From a virus, in IMG/VR virus record IMGVR_UViG_3300006928_000150, positions 1 to 20,138 of that record: a stretch of DNA of 20,138 nucleotides. The stretch is one strand, 5' to 3'. The position numbers and the translations under genes are program-made. Positions 4,637 to 11,742 of this stretch are shown here, in pieces. Within the stretch, counting starts at the first letter, position 1. Every line of letters starts with the position of its first letter. The notes beneath the pieces are model-generated. The model was not told where the DNA came from. It made no database searches and saw only the letters and a list, made by a program, of their open reading frames with translations.

Positions 4637-4894
4637 ATGACTGACATGGTAAACAGGCCTCCTCATTACAACCAAGGAGGGATAGAGTGTATTAAAGCTA
4701 TTGAAGCAAGTATGACACCAGAAGGGTTTCGAGCTTATTTAAAAGGAAATATTATCAAATATTTATGGCGTTATGAGTATAAAAATGGTATAGAAGATTT
4801 AAAGAAGGCTCAATGGTACTTAGCAAGATTGAGACTTCTAGTAGAAAAACAAGGTGAAAACGATGCAGGATTACCAACTGATAAAGAAACCTGA
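4637..4894 (+). CDS. DUF3310 family protein
   Basis: The sequence NRPPHYNQGGIECIKAIEAS (6-25), then FRAYLKGNIIKYLWRYEYKN and GIEDLKKAQWYLARL, is the signature of the DUF3310 family: PPHY, a Gly-x-E-x-I step and the KGN-IKYLWRY helix. Members are small proteins common in phages (often called nucleotide kinase-like because of an arrangement in phage T7 and relatives), but their biochemical role remains unclear. The length of 85 aa is usual. The last ~15 residues are a non-conserved tail that overlaps the next gene by 32 bases. It is the best-conserved member of this small-gene operon. Confidence 0.92.
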   Translation: MTDMVNRPPHYNQGGIECIKAIEASMTPEGFRAYLKGNIIKYLWRYEYKNGIEDLKKAQWYLARLRLLVEKQGENDAGLPTDKET

Positions 4895-5021
4895 TGAATA
4901 CTTGTTAATTAGTTCTAATGGACAAAAAGTTAGGCTTTGTACTCAAATTGAAAAAGAAGCACACAAGCTGGCAAAAAGAGCCATAAGACTATTAAACAGG
5001 ACTAATCAGAACCTTCAGTAA
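4863..5021 (+). CDS. 52-aa basic protein at operon end
   Basis: The ATG at 4863 lies inside the DUF3310 gene in another frame, with AAGGTG about eight bases upstream. The 52-residue product begins MQDYQLIKKPDEYLLISSNG and continues as a basic helix (IEKEAHKLAKRAIRLLNRTN). The N-terminal half looks like a small beta hairpin and the C-terminal half like an amphipathic helix. It runs 20 bases into the 3' end of the convergent terminase small subunit gene. It is long enough and coherent enough to be real, but no family is recognised. Confidence 0.6.
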   Translation: MQDYQLIKKPDEYLLISSNGQKVRLCTQIEKEAHKLAKRAIRLLNRTNQNLQ

Positions 5022-5511
5022 ATACAGCCTCTTCTGCCTCTAAGAGAGGTTTGTAGTCTGACAACAGGTCCTTAATTCTTTTCTTGATTTCAGTTTCAGA
5101 TAAAGAATCCAAAGAACCTGTACGGATCTCTTTACGCTCAACATAAAGTCCCGCAGCCCTCCCTCTTTGCACTTCAGCTGACACCGCAGCAGTCAAATTA
5201 CCTTTTTCTAAGGCCTGATCTCGAATGTCTGCTAATTTTCTAACATGCCTACCAAATGTAACTTCATACTTCCGATCTACTTCAGCTTGGAGTTCTCTTA
5301 TATATCTGACTACAACAGGGTATTTTTGTGGGTTTAAAAGTTCTGATGCTCTGACATGCGCACTTTCTTTGCTGTACCCGGCTGAAATGGCGCACTCGGT
5401 TTGTGTTTTAGATCCGTCGTTATAAACAAACTCTTTTGCAAACTTAATTTGTTTGTGAGTCAGGTGTTTATCGTTTCGACCTTGTAAGTTTCCTGATGTT
5501 CCCTTTGGCAT
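5002..5511 (-). CDS. terS: Terminase small subunit
   Basis: The 169-aa protein carries the N-terminal helix-turn-helix of the Terminase_2 type: LTHKQIKFAKEFV, then a Gln-Thr-Glu-Cys-Ala segment, AISAGYSKESAHVRASELL and NPQKYPVVVRYI (about 17-69). A long helical region for oligomerisation follows, with an acidic C-terminus (LLEAEEAVFTEGSD). TerS rings recognise the packaging start site and pass DNA to the large terminase. The start is ATG 5511, with no Shine-Dalgarno; a -10 box ends five bases upstream, so the message may be leaderless. It lies on the minus strand alone: no large terminase follows downstream, where plus-strand small genes converge on it. The repeat-rich block upstream is a candidate recognition site. 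Confidence 0.85.
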   Translation of the reverse strand: MPKGTSGNLQGRNDKHLTHKQIKFAKEFVYNDGSKTQTECAISAGYSKESAHVRASELLNPQKYPVVVRYIRELQAEVDRKYEVTFGRHVRKLADIRDQALEKGNLTAAVSAEVQRGRAAGLYVERKEIRTGSLDSLSETEIKKRIKDLLSDYKPLLEAEEAVFTEGSD

Positions 5512-5516
5512 ACTGA

Positions 5517-5546
5517 ATTATAACCATCAAAGTAAAAATAAGTAAA
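5517..5546 (-). promoter_or_regulatory. Putative promoter for terS, leaderless
   Basis: Minus strand: TTTACT (complement 5541-5546), an 18-bp spacer, TATAAT (complement 5517-5522), then five bases to ATG 5511. With a normal start distance, the RNA would begin at or next to the A of ATG. Confidence 0.55.
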
Positions 5547-5552
5547 GATTTT

Positions 5553-5828
5553 TCACCGCACCCACCGCACCTCCACCGCACCTCAGTCAGGTTAGGTGAA
5601 AACCCCTATAAACAAAGGCTTTCGTCCAAAACGCACCTCCGCACCTCGCTTTTTGAAAAAAATTTCTGATTAGTTTTTTGTAAAAAGCTAGAAATAGAAG
5701 TTCAGGTTAGGTTGTAGTTGTCTATATAGGAAAACAAGACCCCTTGATTTTAAAGGGTTTCAGGCGTACCATACCTCGATTTTCACCTAACTTTTAGTGA
5801 ACTTCTGCGTTTTTTTGAGGTGCGGTGG
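5553..5828. repeat. CGCACC repeats and nested inverted repeats upstream of terS
   Basis: ACCGCAC occurs at 5555, 5564 and 5575 (9- and 11-bp steps), and CGCACCTC again near 5632 and 5640. CCACCGCACCTC (5573-5584) is perfectly inverted as GAGGTGCGGTGG (5817-5828). Inside these, GTTAGGTGAAAA (5590-5601) pairs with TTTTCACCTAAC (5780-5791), and GAAGTTCA (5697-5704) with TGAACTTC (5798-5805). TCAGGTTAGGT is directly repeated at 5587 and 5703. The whole gap 5512-5889 has no credible gene. It may be a packaging (cos/pac) site, an origin or an operator. Confidence 0.75.
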
Positions 5829-5889
5829 ATAAATCAACACAAAACCCCTAGAAATTAAACTTTTATGCCTATAAATTGGAGCTTACCTC

Positions 5890-6042
5890 ATGGAAATAGC
5901 AAGAAAACTCTGGAAAATGACCAAAAGTCCCTGGTCCTTCGTCCCTCAAAAACTCAATGAACGTCAAATTGTACAATTCCTACTCGACGTATTTTTATCC
6001 ACAATTATACTTGTATGTATGGGACTAGTTTTATATACTTAG
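5890..6042 (+). CDS. Small protein with C-terminal membrane helix (50 aa)
   Basis: The ATG at 5890 follows GGAG (5878-5881) by eight bases. The product begins MEIARKLWKMTKSPWSFVPQ, a basic aromatic N-terminus, and ends in one hydrophobic helix (FLLDVFLSTIILVCMGLVLY). It is probably a tail-anchored or single-pass membrane protein. The next gene starts three bases after its stop, so the two are likely co-translated. No homologue is recognised. Confidence 0.6.
   Translation: MEIARKLWKMTKSPWSFVPQKLNERQIVQFLLDVFLSTIILVCMGLVLYT
6011..6039 (+). promoter_or_regulatory. Possible internal promoter before 6046
   Basis: TTGTAT 6011-6016, 17-bp spacer, TATACT 6034-6039, six bases before ATG 6046. It lies within codons of the preceding small gene, so it may be chance. 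If used, the 6046 message would be leaderless. Confidence 0.35.
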
Positions 6043-6045
6043 TCC

Positions 6046-6558
6046 ATGAACATATTTTATTTCGACGAAGATCCATGGCGCGCGGCTGAAATGCAACCCG
6101 ACAAAATGTTGGTAAAAATGCCATTGGAAACCGCGCAAATGTTATGCACCGCGCATCGCATATTGGACGGAGATAAATACGCAGACGAGGTAGGATTATA
6201 TAAAAAAGCATACATGAACCACCCTTGTACGATCTGGGCTAGAGAAACATCTGGCAATTATGGCTGGCTACTTAAACACTTTCTTGCGCTGTCTTTAGAA
6301 TATCACTATCGGTATAACAAAGATCACGCCAGTTATGAAAAACTTGCTTGGTCTTTAAGCAGTTTGCCACAAAACATAGTCCTTGGGCCAATGACCCCCG
6401 TTGCACTTGCTATGCCAGACGAGTACAAGTGCGATGATCCAATAGAATCTTACAGAAAATATTGCATAGCGGAAAAGACTTATGCAAAATGGGAAAACGG
6501 CAGGGAAAAACCACCATGGTGGACGCCGTGCCCAAAAGATTTAGCCAACGCTAGTTAA
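6046..6558 (+). CDS. Conserved phage protein (170 aa), DNA-glycosylase-like annotation uncertain
   Basis: Conserved landmarks are FDEDPWRAAEMQPDKMLVKM (6-25), LETAQMLCTAH (27-37), HPCTIWARE followed by NYGWLLKHF, a Tyr/Arg-rich YHYRYNK, and near the C-terminus MPDEYK...YRKYCIAEK plus KWENGREKPPWW. This pattern occurs in a family found in many large and marine phages. Some members are labelled pyrimidine-dimer DNA glycosylase in databases, but I see no clear T4 endonuclease V signature, so I do not assert that function. The many conserved His, Asp, Lys and Trp residues suggest an enzyme or nucleic-acid binder. No Shine-Dalgarno is evident; translation may be coupled to the gene ending at 6042. 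Confidence 0.8.
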   Translation: MNIFYFDEDPWRAAEMQPDKMLVKMPLETAQMLCTAHRILDGDKYADEVGLYKKAYMNHPCTIWARETSGNYGWLLKHFLALSLEYHYRYNKDHASYEKLAWSLSSLPQNIVLGPMTPVALAMPDEYKCDDPIESYRKYCIAEKTYAKWENGREKPPWWTPCPKDLANAS

Positions 6559-6686
6559 GTTTACGGACAAAAAGTGGTCCCAGTTCGTAAAACACAGAAA
6601 AGTTTGTTTGTCTGCGTTGGCGATTCTCCCAAAGAAATGGACGAGCAAACAATGGGGCCACACACTTAACTAAATTGGAGAGAATT

Positions 6687-7748
6687 ATGAAACCTCAAAC
6701 AGTATTGAGCGCTTTTGACGGCATGAGCTGTGTACAAATCGCTCTTAGACAACTGGGCATACCCATCAAACAATATCTCGCATCAGAGATCGACAAATAC
6801 CCAATACAAATCACGCAAAAAAACTATCCAGATACGATACAACTGGGCGACATAACAAAAGTATTTGCAAAAGACTTGCCACCCATAGACATTCTAGTAG
6901 GCGGTTCGCCATGTCAGGGTTTTTCTTTTGCGGGAGATCAATTGGCTTTTGATGATCCGCGCTCCGCTTTGTTTTTTGAGTTTGTAAGACTGTTAAAAGA
7001 GTGCAAACCAAAATACTTTCTATTAGAAAATGTGCGCATGAAAAAAGAGTTTCTTGATGTCATCACAGAGCAACTTGGTGTCGAACCAATACTAATCAAC
7101 AGCGCATTGGTCAGCGCGCAGAACCGACAAAGATACTACTGGACCAACATAGAAGGCGTCGAACAGCCTGAAGATAGAGGTCTTGTATTAAAAGACATAT
7201 TGGAAGACTCGGACTGGGTTACAGATCGGGACAAATCGCATTGCCTCGATGCCAACTACTTCAAAGGTGGCAATCTTAAAAGCTATTTTGAAAAACACAG
7301 AAGGCAGTTGGTGTTCAACAAACCCGTTCAAGTCGGCACAGCAGACATCAAAGGCTATGACATCATCAAACGCGTGTACTCACCCAAAGGCAAATCACCC
7401 ACGCTTACAACCATGCAAGGCGGACACCGAGAGCCAAAAGTTTTAGTGTCTAAGAAATCTGTAGAGAAATATGTTCCCGATAAGGACGCTAAGTTCTGTG
7501 ATCCTTATAACAAGAAAACAATTAAAGGAGATAAATCCACCACTCTTAGAACCAATAGTTCAAACGGAAACATGTGGGTAAACGATCCAGAAGTTTCTTG
7601 GCGCAAACTCACACCACTCGAGTGCGAAAGATTACAAACAGTACCCGATGGGTACACCGAAGGCGTCAGCAATACGCAACGCTATAAAATGTTGGGTAAC
7701 GGCATGACGGTAGAAGTCATCAAACATATATTTAAGAACATTAAATAA
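6687..7748 (+). CDS. DNA (cytosine-5-)-methyltransferase, orphan
   Basis: All key C5-methyltransferase motifs are present: motif I FDGMSCVQIAL (10-20, AdoMet binding), motif IV GGSPCQGFSFAG with catalytic Cys76, motif VI ENV (114-116), motif VIII QNRQRYYW (145-152), and motifs IX-X from WRKLTPLECERLQ to GNGMTVEVI (305-340). The target-recognition domain lies between about 155 and 300. At 353 aa it has the normal length. It transfers a methyl group from AdoMet to cytosine C5. There is no partner restriction enzyme nearby, so it probably protects phage DNA from host restriction or regulates gene use. The start is ATG 6687, after TTGGAGAG; a TTG four codons earlier is rejected. Its 3' end overlaps the convergent large gene by eight bases. 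Confidence 0.95.
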   Translation: MKPQTVLSAFDGMSCVQIALRQLGIPIKQYLASEIDKYPIQITQKNYPDTIQLGDITKVFAKDLPPIDILVGGSPCQGFSFAGDQLAFDDPRSALFFEFVRLLKECKPKYFLLENVRMKKEFLDVITEQLGVEPILINSALVSAQNRQRYYWTNIEGVEQPEDRGLVLKDILEDSDWVTDRDKSHCLDANYFKGGNLKSYFEKHRRQLVFNKPVQVGTADIKGYDIIKRVYSPKGKSPTLTTMQGGHREPKVLVSKKSVEKYVPDKDAKFCDPYNKKTIKGDKSTTLRTNSSNGNMWVNDPEVSWRKLTPLECERLQTVPDGYTEGVSNTQRYKMLGNGMTVEVIKHIFKNIK

Positions 7749-10700
7749 ACTTTTGCCCGTAATCGCCTAGGTTTAGAACCTCATGCACAGGTGAGGAACC
7801 TTTGACCAAACCGCCTTTCTGCATCTTGCCTTCAAATCCACCGCCTTCGATAAGCATTTCTCGAAGCGGTGCGATTTCCAATGCAAAAACATCCACGGGT
7901 TTTTCTACTGTTTCTCCTGTTTCTGGATCTCTCACCATTGCTTCAAAATCAAATATCTTTTTAAAGTCCAAATCAAACTGTTTAGCTATTTGCTGTGCTT
8001 CGTTAATAGCGTCCATGTAAGGACTTGTTGGACCACCTCCTTGACTTGCCGTAGGAATATAAAGGTGAGTCACATTGGGATCATGCATAAGACTTTTTAC
8101 AATCGTAAGTTGAACCATAGCCTTGGGCCAGTCTTTCTTCAAAGGCATATCAGGAGTTACACCACGACCCGTCGCCGTGGCTTCAGACTCCCTTGTTTTA
8201 AGATCAGAAAACTCGCTTAAAGCTGGTAGATTACCCTCATCAGACGCTCGTTTATACAACTCAAAAAGCGCTGGGCTGTGTACCATGGCTTCTTCAAAAT
8301 ACGGTTTGTACAACTCAGCAACTTCTTTTCTGTAATAATCTGCGGCAACATTTTCAATTCGATTTAGTTTTGCTTGTATCCTTTGCCCCAAATCACCGAT
8401 TTCTGGATCTCCAATCGCATCACGGCTTATTAAACCAAGTTTAAAAAGAGAACCAGGTTTGTATGTAAAGGTTCCGTCTCCAATCCAATCCTCAGTCAAA
8501 GTGTCGGCTTGTTCTTTAGTTGGAATCACTCCCAACACTTCTTTTAACATTCTACCTATAGTAGGCTCATCTGAATATGTATCAACATCATCTTTAAATT
8601 GAGATTCTGCTATACTTTTGCCAAAGTCTGCATACATGTCACTGGCTTTTTTCATATTTTCACGCAACTCACCTGAGTTTTTTAAATTCGTATAAATATT
8701 ACTGGGAAGGATTTCTTGAAGAACCGAAACATACGCAGAAGGACCAACACTGAGATCACGCAATGCGCTTGGTTTTAAATACTCGCCTCTATCAAAGTTT
8801 GGCAACAAAGAATATAAAGCTACTCCAGGAGCGCTTGGAAACGCAACAGCTTGAAGTTGTTCAACAGCTTTTTCAAACATTTGACCGTTTTCTAATCTGT
8901 CAAACTCTTTTCTCGTAAGTTTGGTTCCACCAGCCTTGCTTTTGTAAATAAAGTCGTTGTACGAAGGTCTTGTGCTTTGCACCCAACCATGCGCTCCCGA
9001 CTGTACTTCGGTCATGTTTACGCCCATGGTGTTTTTGTATTTACCATCTGGCCCATGGCTAAACATACCGCCACGCATCCATGCCAATGTCCCGTCTCCA
9101 GTCCAATGGTGCATGTTGTCTCTAAAAGTATAGTAATCAGGATCACGATGTTTTATTTCTTCTTGGTAAATAGCGATTCTTCTAAGTTGTTCGTTCATAG
9201 GAGCGGTTAAATTTATGTCAGGAGGAAGCTGAGACAATCTGGCCTCTCCTTCTGGATCAAGTTCCGCATCATAATTTAAAACAACTTCTATGTCTTCGCC
9301 CAATCTTCTTAGTTCAGGTGTGCCGTTTCCTTGAAACTCGCTAAACGTTTGCATACCTGCGCCGTGTTTTGGTATATAAGGCTCAATCGGTCTTCCTTCC
9401 GATTCCACAGAAGGAAAGAACATGGAGTTGAGAGAAACTATTCCAGCCATTCTTTCGTCGGCTTTTTCTTTTGCAGCGTCTAACTTGTTTTGCATTTCCA
9501 TATCTTGTTGAGCAGGAAACTCTAGTATTCTGGTTTCAACATCGTTTGAATCTTCTAAAGTATCTATAAGTATCTTAGGTGCATCAACTTTTTCTAATTC
9601 CTCTTTAACAATTTCCAAATACCTGTTTCCGAAATAAGTGTCTCTATCAAACCTTTCATCTAAGTTTGGAATAGCAAAAGAAGTGTAGTCGTCTCTGTTA
9701 ACCGTCCCACCAGCATCCGACAACAAAATACCGTTAAACGCAGACAAATGATTTACATACCTATCTATGATGTCTTGTTTGGTAACTGTTTCTTTTCCTT
9801 TGTTTAAAAGAAAATCAGCTATTTTTCCTTCTATGGCTCTCGTAGCAAACAAAGAATTTTTATTTTTTGCATGTTTGAACATGCCGTGCGATTTTTTACC
9901 TTCTCCTGGTGCAAGTTCAATGTTTAAAAGCTTTAACGCTTCGTCAGCTGGCACTCCTTTTTTAGGAAAGTTTGCTAACAAAGGATTTTCTGGAGACAAA
10001 AATTTACTGTATGAAAAAAAGGTTGGCTCAACCATCCCTTGTTTTGAGTTGAATAAAATGTCCGATTGTTCTTCGCTAAACCTTGGCTTTACCATTCCAA
10101 GCGGAGGGGTGGCGCCTCTAGGAAAATCAGCGTCAAACTGGTTTATGTCTTGGTCTACTGAAGGAACCTTTAACAAAGGAGGTTTGTTGTAGATGTCTTT
10201 TCCTTTAATTTTTGGCTCATTAAGGTACATTTCAGGTCTTGAAGACTTCACTTCGTCGTAATAACCTTTAGCTGATTCTGCAACAAAATCTAAAATCTTG
10301 TATTCATCCAGTCCAATCAAACGCTCATCGTCTGTGTATTCTGGCACTATAAGATAAGCGTTGTCTGTTGAAACCTTACCCATTATTCTTTTAACGAAAG
10401 GAACAACATCCTTTTCTTTTATGCCAAATTTTTCCGCTGCAGAAAGCATTTTAGGAAAAAGCTCGTCAAAGTTTTGTGCATCAACGTTTCCATCGGACAT
10501 TTGCGTAGCCCCTATTTCTAAAAAATCTATTTCAGAAGGCTCATACGCTTTTATTAAATTTGGATATAAAGACTCTGCTGTAACTTTCGCATTAATTTGA
10601 GCTTGTTCTATTCTAGCCTCTCTTTCTCTTTCTGCGTCTTGTGATACGACGGGAGTTTCTTCAACAACTTCTTGTGTGTCTTTTTTCTTTCCAAAAAATT

Positions 10701-11451
10701 TTGTAAAAAGATTAGCGCCCAGCGTTCCGTCTTGCACTGGAGGAGCAATTTGTCCTACAGCTTGTGTACCAATCTGCGTGCCTCCTCCAGCACCAGCCCC
10801 CAATAAACCTTCTCCAACCGCTGCTTTTGGATCAATTTGTAGCCCAGCTTCTGTAAGCGCTGTACCACCAATCTGCTCTATTGCTCCTTGGGCGCCTTCA
10901 GTTACCCCCTCAACAGCTGTAGCTTTACCCACCTGTTTGATTGTGCTGTTCAATACTCCAACATTTTTAATACCAACAGCGTTTAACACACCACTGGCTG
11001 CCGCTGTTCCAAGCGCACCTGTCCAATCTTCCCAGTTTGGTTCTGTTCTGCCTTCATTTCTTGCTCTTTCCAATGCAACAGGACCAGCAATCTGCACCGC
11101 TTCAAACAAACCAGGACCCAACAAAGCACCAATAGCCATACCTGCTGGACCAGAAACAGTTGCTCCAATAGCTGCGCCACCTGCTCTTGTCGTTAAACTC
11201 CCAGCAATTTGTCCAGCTTGTTCAAATATTGCTCTTGGAAAATATTCCCAGTTAAACCCTTCGCCTTGGGCATTGATAAATCTTTCTGCTGCTACCTCGT
11301 AGTTTTCTGGTTCTTCAACCAAATCACGCATAAACTTTTCCCAACCCTCCATACCAAGGGCTTGAAAAGTGGTTGCCATGTTCTCCAGGGGTTGATCTAT
11401 TGCGTATCGAAAAGCCGAAGAAAGGCTTGTATCTTTGGGGGTAGTCGCCAT
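7741..11451 (-). CDS. Large polyvalent / internal virion protein (1236 aa)
   Basis: This is the largest gene of the window. Residues about 75-125 and 185-240 are Gly/Ala-rich with glycine-zipper patterns (GGAAIGATVSGPAGMAIGAL), as in ejected internal virion proteins that insert in membranes. The centre and C-terminus contain features of phage 'large polyvalent protein-associated' domains: MTEVQSGAHGW (near 815, compare the EIQSD motif), and DWPKAMVQLTIVKSL followed by THLYIPTASQGG (about 1107-1140). The end reads KMQKGGLVKGSSPVHEVL. Its job is probably to enter the host with the DNA or to form the core. I chose ATG 11451, but GTG 11466, directly abutting the previous stop, is possible; AGGGG sits unusually close to the ATG. 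It is the last gene of a minus-strand operon behind an SNF2 helicase. Confidence 0.82.
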   Translation of the reverse strand: MATTPKDTSLSSAFRYAIDQPLENMATTFQALGMEGWEKFMRDLVEEPENYEVAAERFINAQGEGFNWEYFPRAIFEQAGQIAGSLTTRAGGAAIGATVSGPAGMAIGALLGPGLFEAVQIAGPVALERARNEGRTEPNWEDWTGALGTAAASGVLNAVGIKNVGVLNSTIKQVGKATAVEGVTEGAQGAIEQIGGTALTEAGLQIDPKAAVGEGLLGAGAGGGTQIGTQAVGQIAPPVQDGTLGANLFTKFFGKKKDTQEVVEETPVVSQDAEREREARIEQAQINAKVTAESLYPNLIKAYEPSEIDFLEIGATQMSDGNVDAQNFDELFPKMLSAAEKFGIKEKDVVPFVKRIMGKVSTDNAYLIVPEYTDDERLIGLDEYKILDFVAESAKGYYDEVKSSRPEMYLNEPKIKGKDIYNKPPLLKVPSVDQDINQFDADFPRGATPPLGMVKPRFSEEQSDILFNSKQGMVEPTFFSYSKFLSPENPLLANFPKKGVPADEALKLLNIELAPGEGKKSHGMFKHAKNKNSLFATRAIEGKIADFLLNKGKETVTKQDIIDRYVNHLSAFNGILLSDAGGTVNRDDYTSFAIPNLDERFDRDTYFGNRYLEIVKEELEKVDAPKILIDTLEDSNDVETRILEFPAQQDMEMQNKLDAAKEKADERMAGIVSLNSMFFPSVESEGRPIEPYIPKHGAGMQTFSEFQGNGTPELRRLGEDIEVVLNYDAELDPEGEARLSQLPPDINLTAPMNEQLRRIAIYQEEIKHRDPDYYTFRDNMHHWTGDGTLAWMRGGMFSHGPDGKYKNTMGVNMTEVQSGAHGWVQSTRPSYNDFIYKSKAGGTKLTRKEFDRLENGQMFEKAVEQLQAVAFPSAPGVALYSLLPNFDRGEYLKPSALRDLSVGPSAYVSVLQEILPSNIYTNLKNSGELRENMKKASDMYADFGKSIAESQFKDDVDTYSDEPTIGRMLKEVLGVIPTKEQADTLTEDWIGDGTFTYKPGSLFKLGLISRDAIGDPEIGDLGQRIQAKLNRIENVAADYYRKEVAELYKPYFEEAMVHSPALFELYKRASDEGNLPALSEFSDLKTRESEATATGRGVTPDMPLKKDWPKAMVQLTIVKSLMHDPNVTHLYIPTASQGGGPTSPYMDAINEAQQIAKQFDLDFKKIFDFEAMVRDPETGETVEKPVDVFALEIAPLREMLIEGGGFEGKMQKGGLVKGSSPVHEVLNLGDYGQKFI

Positions 11452-11466
11452 ACCCCTATCATACAC

Positions 11467-11730
11467 TTAATGTCGGTTTGAAAAAAGTCCTTGGTCCGTC
11501 GTTGTTTGCATAATAAACGAGGCTAGTTCGACCATTGTCTCTCGGTCAAGGTCCATAGTGTTTGTAACAGAAGACAACAGCACAACCAAAGCAGTGGCTA
11601 TTTCCCAAGGGCTTACACTTTCTTCTTCAAAATGTTCTCGTATGATTGGGATCATATCGGCAACAATTATATCTACGGTTGTTTGTGTCATTGGGTGATC
11701 CAAGTATTCTTTTACTGTGTCTGTACTCAT
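11467..11730 (-). CDS. Hypothetical 87-aa protein
   Basis: ATG 11730 lies 12 bases after the SNF2 helicase stop and has a weak AAAGG upstream. The product is acidic and helical (MSTDTVKEYLDHPMTQTTVD...), with a hydrophobic stretch (ATALVVLLSSV, about 45-55) that is probably a buried helix. No domain is recognised. Its stop codon abuts the start region of the large polyvalent gene, so the three genes form one minus-strand operon. Confidence 0.75.
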   Translation of the reverse strand: MSTDTVKEYLDHPMTQTTVDIIVADMIPIIREHFEEESVSPWEIATALVVLLSSVTNTMDLDRETMVELASFIMQTTTDQGLFSNRH

Positions 11731-11742
11731 TATTATAGCCTT

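Noticed and set aside
5995-6003. Single perfect DnaA box TTATCCACA
   Set aside because: Isolated, inside a small gene, with only one poor neighbour at 5824; likely chance or codon-driven.
6046-6558. Naming this gene a pyrimidine-dimer DNA glycosylase
   Set aside because: Database-style label recalled for some relatives, but the T4 endonuclease V signature is not visible.
6559-6686. Plus-strand open stretch reading KFTDKKWSQFVKHRKVCLSA with no start codon
   Set aside because: It looks protein-like but has no ATG, GTG or usable RBS; it could be a remnant, but I cannot support a gene.
10676-11302. 208-aa Pro/Ala-rich open frame on the plus strand
   Set aside because: It is antisense to the Gly/Ala-rich part of the large minus-strand gene and has no start signals.
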